64,000 nt of DNA from Flavobacterium chungbukense (GTDB lineage Bacteria; Bacteroidota; Bacteroidia; Flavobacteriales; Flavobacteriaceae), in assembly GCF_020805785.1 (NCBI RefSeq), contig NZ_JAJGZV010000003.1, positions 248,001 to 312,000 on the forward strand, read 5' to 3'. Below, in pieces: positions 27,201 to 38,300 of the stretch. The position numbers and the translations under genes were made by a program. How positions within the stretch are numbered: the first letter of the stretch is position 1; the number at the start of each line of letters is the position of its first letter. Below the pieces are notes generated by a model. It ran no database searches. It saw nothing but the letters and a program-made list of their open reading frames with translations, and had not been told where the DNA came from.

Positions 27201-27539
27201 TTAAGCAGATTGGAAAATATTGGTAAATCGAATGTTTTAGCGAGCGCTGTAGAAACAGGAATTTATACTTCTCCTTACGGTTCTGATTTATGGTTAGAAG
27301 ACGGTTCTTTTGTTCGTTTAGAAAATCTTACAGCGGGTTATACTTTCCGTTTTACAGATAAATATATTGATACTATTAGACTTTCACTTACAGGAAATAA
27401 TTTGTTCCTAATAACAGATTATTCAGGTATTGATCCAGAATTGAATGTAAGCGGTGGTGGTGATAACTTCGGTGGCGATAGAGGGATTTACCCTCGTACC
27501 AGAAGCGTGGCGTTTGGTTTGACTGTAAAATTTAAATAG
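24276..27539 (+). CDS. susC: SusC/RagA TonB-linked outer-membrane transporter with STN domain
   Basis: TonB-dependent outer-membrane channel of 1087 aa that imports oligosaccharides together with its SusD lid. A hydrophobic export segment lies near residues 22-42. An STN (secretin/TonB short N-terminal) domain follows at about 48-115 (VTLELNNSTIEKVIETIEQK), then a carboxypeptidase-regulatory-like beta-sandwich at about 130-205 (VTGVITDENGMPLPGASV). The plug is at about 212-325, with EIVVVGYGTSTKRDVTGAV and the SusC signature LVVVDGI. The rest is the 22-strand barrel. STN-bearing SusC proteins act as signal transducers to FecR-type anti-sigma factors, which fits the two genes upstream. The substrate is inferred as starch or maltodextrin from the GH13 and GH97 genes that follow. 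Confidence 0.94.
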   Translation: MKKKSKNNGFLYSLFQKDLKLKLTTLLILVAMFNIRGNTYAQKTKVTLELNNSTIEKVIETIEQKTDFRFIYKLNDIDLDRTVSISVKDQSIYVVLDRIFKGTPTEFKIRDTQIILKKPELKTQVIEFQKQTVTGVITDENGMPLPGASVIEEGTKNGMVTDFDGKYKLTVESSQSVIVVSFVGYKEKKVIASQSVINIQLLPDATDLQEIVVVGYGTSTKRDVTGAVSSIASKDMNQGAIVNPLQLIAGKAAGVNITQLGSEPGNGPSVRIRGISSLIGGSDPLVVVDGIQGNMDLLNQVPPSEIESFDILKDASATAIYGSRGAPGVLIITTKKNKAGKTTMEYIGSTSLDFIPKKLHMLNADEWWAAAQSVGVPASANHGSNTDWYGLLTQTGISQTHTLSFGGGTDKFNYRASLSAILQDGVVINSNNKKYIGRIQATQLALDDKLKLTFNLNTGINNTTSIIQSIGTAAYTSNLITNAYLVRPTDPVFNTDGTYFTDPNVFQYLNPYATAQTVSNERENDNLFASLKGDLDLAKGLMASWFGSWRKTNTTEGYYLPVVSTSAYAIDQNGYGNVRNNRQNEKLTNFSLNYKRTFGVHNVNVLGLYEWQNQAYQGNFAQVRGFMNDQATFNALQLGDLTKIRPGDIESYKNDRTLVSFLARVNYSLLDRYLVTASIRRDGSSVFGANNKWGNFPSASVAWQIDKEPFMQKQNLFNELKVRVGYGATGNQQGLLPQQSLSLVGSSGITYFGGQPITNYSIYQNSNADLKWETKKQTNLGLDFALLNNRLRGTVDVYTSKTEDLLFDYTVPQPPYPYNTIKANVGSISNKGIEVSLAYDVIKSQNSTLTLGGNVSFMKNEVLNLNGSINGVPLNTDYVPWGAANSYLVKGKPIGAFYILEHTGKNENNVETVLDRDGNGIIDQGVKSPDRYYAGSALPTYTFSFNPSYRYKNFDASMLVRGSGGNKIYNGLRSNLSRLENIGKSNVLASAVETGIYTSPYGSDLWLEDGSFVRLENLTAGYTFRFTDKYIDTIRLSLTGNNLFLITDYSGIDPELNVSGGGDNFGGDRGIYPRTRSVAFGLTVKFK

Positions 27540-27547
27540 TAAAAGAA

Positions 27548-29056
27548 ATGAAAATCAAAAATATAGTATTGACAGGAAGCATTTGTTTCTTGACACTTTT
27601 TAGTTGTACAGATATCGAAGAAAATGTGTACGATAAATATCCCGCAGAAGATTTTTACGGAACACCTGCTGGAGCTGATATTGCCCTTGCAAATGTATAT
27701 GCACAAGTTCCAGGAGAATTTATTAGAGACGGCGCAAGTGGCGTTGGTTATGCTGGTGCAGATAATGGCTGGTACGACATGAACTGTATGTCTTCTGATG
27801 AACAGGTTATTCCGCACAGAAATACAGGTGACTGGCAAATGGATTTTGCACGTTTGCACAAACACGAATGGCTTCCAACAGACTTTATCATTAATAATAC
27901 ATGGAACTGGCTTTACAAATCTATTTTCAATGCCAATTTAGCGGTAGATTTATTGCAAAAAGCAAATGCCGATGCTTCAAAAATTGCCGAAGCTAAGACT
28001 TTGAGAGCATTCTTTTATTATTTATTAATTGATGATTATGGAGATGTTCCTTTCTTCACAGATAATAATATTACAGTTGATAAAATTCCACAATCAAGCC
28101 GTAAAGAAGTTTATGATTTTATTGTAAAAGAATTGACTGAAAACGTTGATTTATTATCAGGAACAAGAGGCGGAAATTACTACGGAAGATTCAATAAATG
28201 GGCAGGTTATACTTTGCTAGCAAAAGTGTATTTGAATGCACAAGTTTATACTGGAACTCCAAAATGGAACGAAGCTTTAGCGGCTTGTAACAAAGTTGCC
28301 GAAGGCGGATTTACGCTTCACTCTGGCGCTACAGATGCTGCAAATCCGTTAGGAAGTAAGTATTTTGAGTTATTCGGAGATGTTCTTCCAGAAGATGAAA
28401 CTATTCTTCCAATTTATGCAACACTAGATATCGTTTCCCGTAATGTTTATGCTGTTCGAAGTTTATATGGTCCGCATGCTCAGAATTTGTTTGGTTTCAG
28501 CGGTTGGAATGGTACAATTGTTCCTAAAGCATTTTTCTTAAAATATGATGCGAATGATATTCGTAGAAAACAATATCTATTTGGAGAGCAGCCAGGCGGT
28601 TTCAATTACACACTTGATGTGGCTTCACTTGATAATCCAGGAGCAGATCCGCAGGCGGGAGTTCGTAATGTGAAATTTTATCCAGTTGCACCAAGAACCG
28701 GTGGAGGAGCTTCTAACGACTTCCCTATTTTTAGATATGCCGATGTAATTTTAATGATGGCAGAATGTAACGCTCGTTTAGGAAATGCTGCAGCTGCAAA
28801 ACCTTTTATAGATCAAATCAGACAGCGTGCTGGATTAAGTGCTTTAGATCATAATCCTTCTCTTGATGAGATTTATAACGAAAGAGGATTTGAATTAAGC
28901 TGGGAAGGTCACAGAAGACAAGATATGATTCGTTTTGACAAATTTTTATTGGCAAACGAATTCAGACCTGCGTCTCCTGCATTCAGAAAATTGTTCCCAA
29001 TTCCAACCTCAGCTTTAGATGCTAATCGTGGATTAAAACAAAACCCTGGTTACTAA
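27548..29056 (+). CDS. susD: SusD/RagB family outer-membrane glycan-binding lipoprotein
   Basis: Surface lipoprotein of 502 aa that forms the lid of the SusC channel and captures oligosaccharides. The signal peptide ends in the lipobox LFSC (Cys20). Helix-rich TPR-like segments of the family are visible: LRAFFYYLLIDDYGDVPFF near 152-170, WAGYTLLAKVYLNAQVY near 218-234, FRYADVILMMAECNARLG near 396-413 and the C-terminal ERGFELSWEGHRRQDMIRF near 453-471. It starts 9 bp after susC and is surely co-transcribed. Confidence 0.95.
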   Translation: MKIKNIVLTGSICFLTLFSCTDIEENVYDKYPAEDFYGTPAGADIALANVYAQVPGEFIRDGASGVGYAGADNGWYDMNCMSSDEQVIPHRNTGDWQMDFARLHKHEWLPTDFIINNTWNWLYKSIFNANLAVDLLQKANADASKIAEAKTLRAFFYYLLIDDYGDVPFFTDNNITVDKIPQSSRKEVYDFIVKELTENVDLLSGTRGGNYYGRFNKWAGYTLLAKVYLNAQVYTGTPKWNEALAACNKVAEGGFTLHSGATDAANPLGSKYFELFGDVLPEDETILPIYATLDIVSRNVYAVRSLYGPHAQNLFGFSGWNGTIVPKAFFLKYDANDIRRKQYLFGEQPGGFNYTLDVASLDNPGADPQAGVRNVKFYPVAPRTGGGASNDFPIFRYADVILMMAECNARLGNAAAAKPFIDQIRQRAGLSALDHNPSLDEIYNERGFELSWEGHRRQDMIRFDKFLLANEFRPASPAFRKLFPIPTSALDANRGLKQNPGY

Positions 29057-29069
29057 AAACAAAACTATC

Positions 29070-30149
29070 ATGAAAAAATATATCAATAAATTATTCATAC
29101 TAGGCAGTTTGCTGTTCTTGGGTTCATCCTGCGACAGCGATGCCGAATTAACAACGCTAGAGGCTGTTAATTTCCCTTCAGAAATTACTGTTTCATCTAG
29201 CAAAATTGTTCTAACAGAAGATACTGCAGACGATCAAGTTTTACTGGTTTCATGGCCTGAAGTTACTTTTCCTATCGAAGCTCCTGTAACGTATGCGCTT
29301 CAATTTGATTTGGTTGGAGATACAAGCGGTGCAAATGCTTGGCAAAAAGCTAAACGAATTGAAGTTGGAACAGATGTTTTAAGCAAAACTTTAATTGGTC
29401 AGGAATTAAATAAAATTGCTGTCGATTTAGGACTTCCAATTGATGTTGAAGGAAAATTAGTCGTTCGCGTTGAAGCGGCTATGGATCGTAAAGTGTTTTC
29501 TAACCCAATTACTTTAACTATTACGCCTTATGAAAAAAGTGTTGTTTTTGGTGAAATTTATATGCCAGGAAGTTATCAAGGCTGGGGAATTGAAACTGCC
29601 GCGGTTTTAACTGCAATTCAAAAAGGTGTTTACCAAGGTTATATGACGGCTGCTGTTGGAGCTGGACTTGGATTCAAATTGAATACTGAGAGAAACTGGG
29701 CACAATTTTATGGCGCAGGTGCTACAAATAGTGACTTGAAAAACATGAGTGATACTGATTTTCAACTTCCTGCTACTGGTTCTTATCAGATTAAAGTGAA
29801 TTTAAATACTTTAAAATGGACTGCAACTCCTTATTCTTGGGGAATTGTAGGTGACGCAACTTCTGGAAGCTGGGATAACAGTACGCCAATGAATTACGAT
29901 CATCAGACCAAAACTTGGAAAGTGACTGCTGTTTTAGTTCCTGGAAACGTAAAATTCAGATTGAACAATAGCTGGACAATCAATTACGGATCTAAGAATG
30001 CAACAGACGGAATCGCTTATTTAGATGATCCAGGAGCGCACTATATTGGTGAAGGTGGTACTTACGAAATCACAATGAAGATCAATGATGTAGATCCTGC
30101 AAGTCTTGGATATCCTCAAACGCTAACGTATACCATCACAAAAAAATAG
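29070..30149 (+). CDS. susE: SusE/SusF-like outer-membrane starch-binding lipoprotein
   Basis: Glycan-binding surface lipoprotein of 359 aa. The lipobox is GSSC (Cys near residue 22). The N-terminal SusE domain (about 25-155) has SSKIVLTEDTADDQVLLVSW and the pattern ALQFDL. Two starch-binding beta-sandwich modules follow, starting near 163 (IYMPGSYQGWG, SusF/CBM26-like) and near 253 (WGIVGDATSGSWDN). Trp residues in each module may contact sugar. It lies 14 bp after susD in the same operon. Confidence 0.88.
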   Translation: MKKYINKLFILGSLLFLGSSCDSDAELTTLEAVNFPSEITVSSSKIVLTEDTADDQVLLVSWPEVTFPIEAPVTYALQFDLVGDTSGANAWQKAKRIEVGTDVLSKTLIGQELNKIAVDLGLPIDVEGKLVVRVEAAMDRKVFSNPITLTITPYEKSVVFGEIYMPGSYQGWGIETAAVLTAIQKGVYQGYMTAAVGAGLGFKLNTERNWAQFYGAGATNSDLKNMSDTDFQLPATGSYQIKVNLNTLKWTATPYSWGIVGDATSGSWDNSTPMNYDHQTKTWKVTAVLVPGNVKFRLNNSWTINYGSKNATDGIAYLDDPGAHYIGEGGTYEITMKINDVDPASLGYPQTLTYTITKK

Positions 30150-30180
30150 ATAAAAATTAAGTTTAGTTTGGTTTGAGTTT

Positions 30181-30208
30181 ACCTGCCTTTTTACTTCGAA
30201 AGGCAGGT
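30181..30208 (+). promoter_or_regulatory. Intercistronic hairpin between susE and GH13 genes
   Basis: ACCTGCCTTT and AAAGGCAGGT form a perfect 10-bp stem with an 8-base loop. No strong T tract follows, so partial termination or mRNA processing that lowers expression of the downstream enzymes is more likely than full termination. Confidence 0.5.
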
Positions 30209-30246
30209 TACTTTTCAGCCATTTAAAAACATAAAAAAGTAAAATC

Positions 30247-31629
30247 ATGAAATTCAATATAAAAATCGTTTACGGATTATTGCTTGCCTTAGCTTTTGTT
30301 TCGTGCAGTTCTTCTGATGACGAAAACAAAACTCCGCCATCTCCTTATACACAATACGGCGCTCCTTTTGATAAAATGCCAAAGAAAGAAGATGCCATAA
30401 TTTATCAGGTAAACATTCGTGCTTTTAGTCAAGCAGGAAATTTGAAAGGCGTTCAGGATAGATTAACTCAAATACAAGAATTGGGTGCAAATGTCATTTA
30501 TTTGATGCCTATTTTTCCTGTTGGGAAAGAAAGAGCAACTGGCGAATTAGGATCTCCTTACGCCGTAAAAGATTATAAAGCTGTAAATCCAGATTTCGGA
30601 ACTTTACAAGATCTTCAGACTTTGGTTGAAGAAGCGCACAAAAAAAATATGGCTGTTATTCTTGATTGGGTTGCCAATCATACCGCTTGGGATAATGCTT
30701 GGATTACACAGCATAAAAACTGGTATCAGCAAGATGCAAACGGAAATATTATTATTCCTCCAGGAACAAATTATAATGACGTTGCACAATTAAATTTCAA
30801 TAATACTGAAATGAAAGACGCTATGATCGACGCTATGTCTTATTGGGTTTACAACGCCAATATTGATGGTTTTAGATGCGATTATGCTGATTTTGTCCCA
30901 AACAATTTCTGGTCAGATGCCATTACCAAATTAAGAAAAATCAAAAAGAATCAAGAAATTTTAATGCTGGCTGAAGGTTCAAAATACAATCATTTTGCTT
31001 CAGGTTTTGATTTTACTTTTGGTTTCAATTTCTTTTATACAATCGAACAGCTTTTTAAAGAAAATAAACCTGCAACAACGATTCAGGATTCGAACGCAAC
31101 AGAATATGCCAACGTTTACGATCCATCAAATAAAGTGGTTCGTTATACAAGCAATCACGACGTAAATCTTTCGGACGGAACTCCACTAGAACTTTTTGGA
31201 GGAAAAAAAGGATCTGTAGCAATGTTTGTTGTAGCGGCTTATTTAAAATCAATTCCAATGATTTACAACGGACAGGAAATTGGTTACGACAAAAGATTAA
31301 ATTATTTCGCTAAAACTCCAATCGATTGGTCAACTGCTGATGCTTCGATGCTGGCGGAATACAAAAAAATCATTGCTTTCAGAAACACAAGCAACGCAAT
31401 TAAAACAGGAGAATTTACAGGTTACAGCAGTAATGCCGTAAGTGCTTTCACGATGATAAAAGATGCCGAAAAAGTTTTTGTTCTTTCTAATTTAACAGGC
31501 TCAACGGTTAAACATCTGATTCCTTCAACATTAAAAGGAAACTGGAAAGATGCTTTTACAGGTGCTACAGTCACAGTAGGTTCTGATGTAGCACTTCAAC
31601 CTTTTCAATATTTAGTATTGAAAAATTAA
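30247..31629 (+). CDS. GH13 alpha-amylase family lipoprotein
   Basis: Glycoside hydrolase family 13 enzyme of 460 aa, expected to cut alpha-1,4-glucosidic bonds of starch or maltodextrin. A lipobox FVSC (Cys about 20) predicts anchoring in a membrane, probably at the cell surface. The four conserved GH13 regions are present: DWVANHT near 137-143, GFRCDYAD with the nucleophile Asp near 211, MLAEGS with the acid Glu near 243, and TSNHDV with the third Asp near 305. It is shorter than SusG (~690 aa) and shows no inserted CBM58. It lies in the susCDE operon after a hairpin. Confidence 0.92.
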   Translation: MKFNIKIVYGLLLALAFVSCSSSDDENKTPPSPYTQYGAPFDKMPKKEDAIIYQVNIRAFSQAGNLKGVQDRLTQIQELGANVIYLMPIFPVGKERATGELGSPYAVKDYKAVNPDFGTLQDLQTLVEEAHKKNMAVILDWVANHTAWDNAWITQHKNWYQQDANGNIIIPPGTNYNDVAQLNFNNTEMKDAMIDAMSYWVYNANIDGFRCDYADFVPNNFWSDAITKLRKIKKNQEILMLAEGSKYNHFASGFDFTFGFNFFYTIEQLFKENKPATTIQDSNATEYANVYDPSNKVVRYTSNHDVNLSDGTPLELFGGKKGSVAMFVVAAYLKSIPMIYNGQEIGYDKRLNYFAKTPIDWSTADASMLAEYKKIIAFRNTSNAIKTGEFTGYSSNAVSAFTMIKDAEKVFVLSNLTGSTVKHLIPSTLKGNWKDAFTGATVTVGSDVALQPFQYLVLKN

Positions 31630-31670
31630 CTCTCACAGCAACTTTAAAGACTAAATTTGCAACAAAATAA

Positions 31671-33857
<2,187 letters not shown>

Positions 33858-33865
33858 ATATTTTT

Positions 33866-33943
33866 TTGCCACGAATTTTACTAATTTACACCAATTATAA
33901 TTCTCTAAAATGAATTTGTGTAAATTCGTGAAATTCGTGGCAA
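33866..33943. repeat. Imperfect 26-bp inverted repeat, likely bidirectional terminator
   Basis: Arms 33866-33891 and 33918-33943 match at 24 of 26 positions (outer part TTGCCACGAATTT). T-rich tracts lie on both sides. It separates the convergent GH97 and DUF5683 genes, so it probably ends both transcripts. The same style of GCCACGAATT repeat is known to be common in flavobacterial intergenic DNA. Confidence 0.7.
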
Positions 33944-33951
33944 TATTTTTT

Positions 33952-34506
33952 TTAGAAAGAATAATTGAGCACAACCCCAAAATCATTCTTTAATGTGATA
34001 TCGTTTTTAATGACAGCAGGCTTAAATGCCAATTTTTCATCTACATTAAATTGTGAAAGTGCCGCATCAATATTGGCATCTATAATATTTAAGACATAAA
34101 ATCCAACGATAAATAAGGCTGATAAATCTCTATTTCTCTGATATATTTTTTGAGCAGAAATTAATTGGCTTTCACTTAAATTTGCTAAAAATTGAGAATC
34201 ACTCTTGATTCCTTCCAATCTGTTTTTATATTCATCCCTATAAACATTATAATTTTTCTGATTATCAATGTATAAATAGGCACTTGTACCAATTGCACCA
34301 TAAACCAAAGGAACTTTCCAGTATTTTTTATTATAAATCTGTCCTAAACCAGGAAGAACTCCAGAATAAAATGCAGCTTTTGCAGGACGAAGCGGATCAA
34401 TTTCTTCCGATTTAAAAGTGTCTTTTAAAATGATTTGTGTTTTTTCTTGAGCAAATACTGAAGTTAATCCCAAAAATAATAATAGAAGTATGAATTGATT
34501 CTGCAT
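33952..34506 (-). CDS. DUF5683 family membrane protein
   Basis: Uncharacterised Bacteroidota protein with the DUF5683 core. The start at 34506 (MQNQFILLLLFLGLTSVFAQ) is preferred to an ATG 30 bp upstream, because it gives a clean signal peptide. The domain begins with PLRPAKAAFYSGVLPGLGQ near residues 38-56 and includes YNKKYWKVPLVYGAIGTSAY, a hydrophobic hairpin; a second hydrophobic segment is ALFIVGFYVLNIIDANIDA near 128-146. Function is unknown; it is probably associated with the envelope. Confidence 0.8.
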   Translation of the reverse strand: MQNQFILLLLFLGLTSVFAQEKTQIILKDTFKSEEIDPLRPAKAAFYSGVLPGLGQIYNKKYWKVPLVYGAIGTSAYLYIDNQKNYNVYRDEYKNRLEGIKSDSQFLANLSESQLISAQKIYQRNRDLSALFIVGFYVLNIIDANIDAALSQFNVDEKLAFKPAVIKNDITLKNDFGVVLNYSF

Positions 34507-34650
34507 ATAAAGTTTTCTTTTAAATATTTGTTTCAAAGAAAACTTTTTAGTTCTAAGAATTTTCTTAAATTATAGATAAATAAAAGCCAATTTTTAATTA
34601 GCCTAGTACTCAATCATATATGCATTAAAAATAAAAATAATACTACAATT

Positions 34651-34682
34651 TTTGCAATATTCAACTTAAATCTGTTACTTTG
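34651..34682 (+). promoter_or_regulatory. Candidate promoter of the 49-aa gene
   Basis: TTTG at 34651-34654 and TTACTTTG at 34675-34682 resemble -33 and -7 elements. The ATG begins only 4 bases after the -7 element, so a transcript from here would be leaderless or nearly so. Confidence 0.4.
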
Positions 34683-34686
34683 CATT

Positions 34687-34836
34687 ATGAAATCTACAAC
34701 AGTAAATAAAGAAGTCATTAAAGCTGCAATTATCAAAATGAGAGAAGATAAAATTGCTGTGCGTTCTTTTTTACAAGGAACAGCATCGATCGAAACCTTA
34801 ACTTCAAAAGGTATCAAGCTTGTTAAAACGATATAA
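34687..34836 (+). CDS. Small 49-aa protein of unknown function
   Basis: I do not recognise this protein. It begins MKSTTVNKEVIKAAIIKMRE and ends ETLTSKGIKLVKTI. It is basic and looks helical, with no signal peptide or membrane segment. It is supported as a gene by a promoter-like sequence directly upstream and by overlap with the next frame: its last 17 bases overlap the start of the 168-aa gene at 34820, which has only a TTG start and so probably depends on translation of this one. The arrangement resembles a two-gene cassette such as a toxin-antitoxin or regulator-effector pair, but nothing in the sequence proves such a role. Confidence 0.6.
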   Translation: MKSTTVNKEVIKAAIIKMREDKIAVRSFLQGTASIETLTSKGIKLVKTI

Positions 34837-35326
34837 TTATACTTTTAACGCTGACTCTGGTTATTATAGTTTTTTTACAATAAGGGAGATTGAATACAGA
34901 GTTGCCTTTTATGAGGATTTCACTTTAGAATCATGTATTAGTGATGACAAAAAACTCGGAAATATCTATCAAATTACGATTGATAAAATTGGCACTAAAC
35001 CTGCTTTTTATGATAGAAAGGTTTCAGAAACAATCAAAAATATTATAATTTCTTTTTTTGAAAGTATTGAAGATGCATTGATTTATATTTGTGATGATAA
35101 TGACAAAAAAGCCTTTCAGAGATTTTCTGCTTTTGATAGATGGTACAATAATAGCTCAATGACAGGTCATATAACAAAGCTTAATAATATTATAGAATTT
35201 GATTCTGATAATGAAAAGATTAAGCTTTATACTTCTTTGATGTTTCATAAAGATAATCGCAATATTGAAAACATAAAAATAGCATTTAATAATATTAGGA
35301 ATGCATTAGATGGAGAAAAGCCATAG
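34820..35326 (+). CDS. DUF6169-like protein of unknown function
   Basis: The 168-aa protein appears to belong to a Bacteroidota family (DUF6169, tentative). The N-terminus YNYTFNADSGYYSFFTIREIEYRVAFYED looks like a beta-sheet, the centre SETIKNIIISFFESIEDALIYICDD like a helix with an active-site-like DD, and the middle holds RFSAFDRWY. No ATG exists before residue 110. The frame opens after a stop at 34799-34801, so the start must be TTG at 34820 or a similar weak codon. Overlap with the upstream 49-aa gene suggests translational coupling. It ends just before a terminator. The function is unknown. Confidence 0.65.
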   Translation: MLKRYNYTFNADSGYYSFFTIREIEYRVAFYEDFTLESCISDDKKLGNIYQITIDKIGTKPAFYDRKVSETIKNIIISFFESIEDALIYICDDNDKKAFQRFSAFDRWYNNSSMTGHITKLNNIIEFDSDNEKIKLYTSLMFHKDNRNIENIKIAFNNIRNALDGEKP

Positions 35327-35341
35327 TTCCAATTAATGATA

Positions 35342-35369
35342 AAACCGATATACTTCTATATATCGGTTT
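35342..35369. terminator. Terminator between DUF6169-like gene and mfd
   Basis: AAACCGATATA and TATATCGGTTT form a perfect 11-bp stem with a 6-base loop. It lies between the converging DUF6169-like gene and mfd and could serve both. Confidence 0.8.
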
Positions 35370-35395
35370 CATTATTTTAAAAAACTAAATAAATT

Positions 35396-38300
35396 TTACT
35401 CCTCAAACAATTCCATCAATTCCAGCGCACGTTTAATCGACTTCACATTTTCAAAAGTCAATAACAAACGTAATCCGTTTACAGTTTGTTTTTCTTTCAT
35501 TTTGCAAAGATTGCTATGTTTTTGAATAAAACTCAAAACATTTCTAAACTTAGAAGATTGGTAATAATCAGATTGCTGATCGGATACAAAATAGCCAATC
35601 ATTTTACCTTGTTTCAAAACCAATTTCTCGATTCCGACTTTGGTTGCGATCCATTTTATTCTGATACTGTTTAATAAAGAAACCGCTTGTTTTGGTAATG
35701 GTCCGAAACGGTCAATTAGTTTTTTCTCGAATTCTTGTAATCCAGCTTCGTCTTTTATCGCTCCCAATTCGTTGTATAAAACCAAACGTTCAGAAACATT
35801 ATTGATATATTCATCTGGGAATAAAAGCTCAAAATCGGCATCGATTTGAATGTCTTTTACGTATTCTTTAGTATCAATATCATTTTCTTCAGGATATAAA
35901 TCTTTGAATTCGTTTTCCTTCAATTCCTCAATCGCTTCATTCATGATTTTTTGGTACGTATCAAAACCGATTTCATTAATAAAACCGCTTTGTTCTCCAC
36001 CTAATAAATCTCCAGCTCCACGAATCTCCAAATCTTTCATTGCAATGTTGAAACCGCTTCCTAATTCGCTGAATTGCTCCAAAGCCTGAATACGTTTTCT
36101 GGCATCTTCGGTCATGGATGAATACGGCGGACAAATAAAGTAACAGAATGCTTTTTTATTGCTACGCCCTACTCGACCGCGCATTTGGTGCAAATCTGAA
36201 AGTCCGAAATTATTCGCATTATTAATGAAAATCGTGTTGGCATTTGGAACATCCAAACCACTTTCGATAATTGTGGTTGCAACCAAAACATCAAAATCTC
36301 CGTTCATAAAACCTAACATCAATTCTTCTAGTTTGGCACCGTCCATTTGTCCGTGACCAATTCCGACTCTTGCATTTGGAACCAAACGCTGAATCATTCC
36401 TGCGACTTCTTTTATATTTTCGATTCGGTTATTGATAAAGAAAACCTGTCCGTTTCTTTGAATTTCATACGAAATCGCATCACGAATAATCTCTTCATTA
36501 AAACCGACCACATTTGTTTCAATAGGATAACGGTTTGGTGGAGGTGTTGTAATTACAGATAAATCACGAGCTGCCATTAACGAAAACTGAAGCGTTCTCG
36601 GAATTGGCGTTGCTGTTAATGTCAATGTGTCGACATTGGCCGCAATAGTTTTCAATTTATCTTTTACGTTAACACCAAACTTTTGTTCCTCATCGACAAT
36701 CAATAAACCTAAGTCTTTAAAAACTACATTTTTGTTTACCAATTGATGTGTTCCAATGACAATATCCAGTTTTCCTTCGGCTAAATCTTTTAAAGTCTGT
36801 GTTTTTTGTTTTGCAGTCCTAAATCGGTTTAAATAGCCAATTGTAACCGGCATATCTTTCAGACGTTCTGAGAAAGTTCTATAATGCTGATAAGCCAAAA
36901 TAGTTGTCGGAACTAAAACCGCAACTTGTTTACTATTGTCAACCGCTTTAAACGCGGCACGAATGGCAACTTCTGTTTTTCCAAAACCAACGTCGCCACA
37001 AACCAAACGATCCATTGGACGATCGCTTTCCATATCGGCTTTTACTTCTGCTGTCGATTTGGTTTGATCGGGAGTATCTTCGTAAATAAACGAACTTTCT
37101 AATTCGTTTTGAAGATAACTATCAGGCGCAAATTGAAAACCTTTTTCCAATCTTCGTTTGGCATACAACTGAATCAAGTTGAACGCAATATGCTTAACAC
37201 GCGCTTTGGTTTTCTGTTTTAAAATCTTCCAAGCGTTCGATCCTAATTTGTATATTTTTGGAGGTGTTCCGTCTTTTCCGTTGTATTTTGAAATTTTATG
37301 AAGCGAGTGAATACTTACATACACAATATCATTATCGGCATAAACCAATTTTATGGCTTCCTGCATTTTTCCTTCTACCTGAATTTTCTGCAATCCGCCA
37401 AACTTTCCAATTCCGTGATCGATGTGTGTTACATAATCGCCAACCGAAAGTGCCGTTAATTCTTTAAGCGTAATATTTTGCTTTTTAGAATAGCCATTTT
37501 TGATGTTGAATTTATGATAACGTTCAAAAATCTGATGATCGGTATACGCTGTTATTTGATTTTCTTCATCAATAAAACCCTGATAAAGAGGCAATACAAT
37601 CGTATGATATTGTTTTCTAATATTTTCTGAATTTGCTTCGTCTAGAGATTCAAAAATATCATGAAACCTTTTAGCCTGCGTTTCATTCGAACAAAATAGA
37701 TAATTAACATATCCGTTAAAATGATTTTCGCTTAAATTATTCAGCAGCAAATCAAATTGTTTATTGAAAGAAGGCTGAGGCTGAATATGGAATTCAAACT
37801 TTTTAGTGGTTTTATAAACTGGTCTTGAAGCCAATTCTACAACTGAAAAGTCTAAAGATCTTTTTATAAATGATGCCTGATTTAAAAACAATTGTTCTGG
37901 CCTGGCATGTTTTATTTCTTTCGACAATTTCTCAAAAGCTTCTTCTGCCCTTGCAAACTGTTTGTCTAACTGACTAAAAAGTCCTTCGGTATTTTGAATA
38001 AAAACAACTGTTTTTTCGGCAATATAATCTAAAAAACTCTCTCGATTTTCCTGAAAAAGCTTGTTCTCCACATTGGGAATAATCGTAATTTTTTTATGAG
38101 TCTGAACCGATAACTGCGTTTCCACATCAAAAGTTCTGATACTGTCCACTTCATTTCCAAAAAACTCAATTCTGTAAGGATGATCGTTTGAAAACGAGAA
38201 TACATCGACAATTCCTCCACGAACCGAAAATTCGCCAGGTTCCGTAATAAAATCGACTCTTTTAAACTCGTATTCGAACAAAACTTCGTTGATAAAATCG

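Noticed and set aside
34604..34613. Further TAGTACTCA motif, as seen before the anti-sigma gene
   Set aside because: A single nine-base match at an unrelated place is expected by chance in AT-rich DNA of this length and has no palindrome around it.
34614..34817. 67-codon frame on the minus strand
   Set aside because: It is antisense to the 49-aa gene, which has better support from its promoter-like sequence and its overlap with the next gene.
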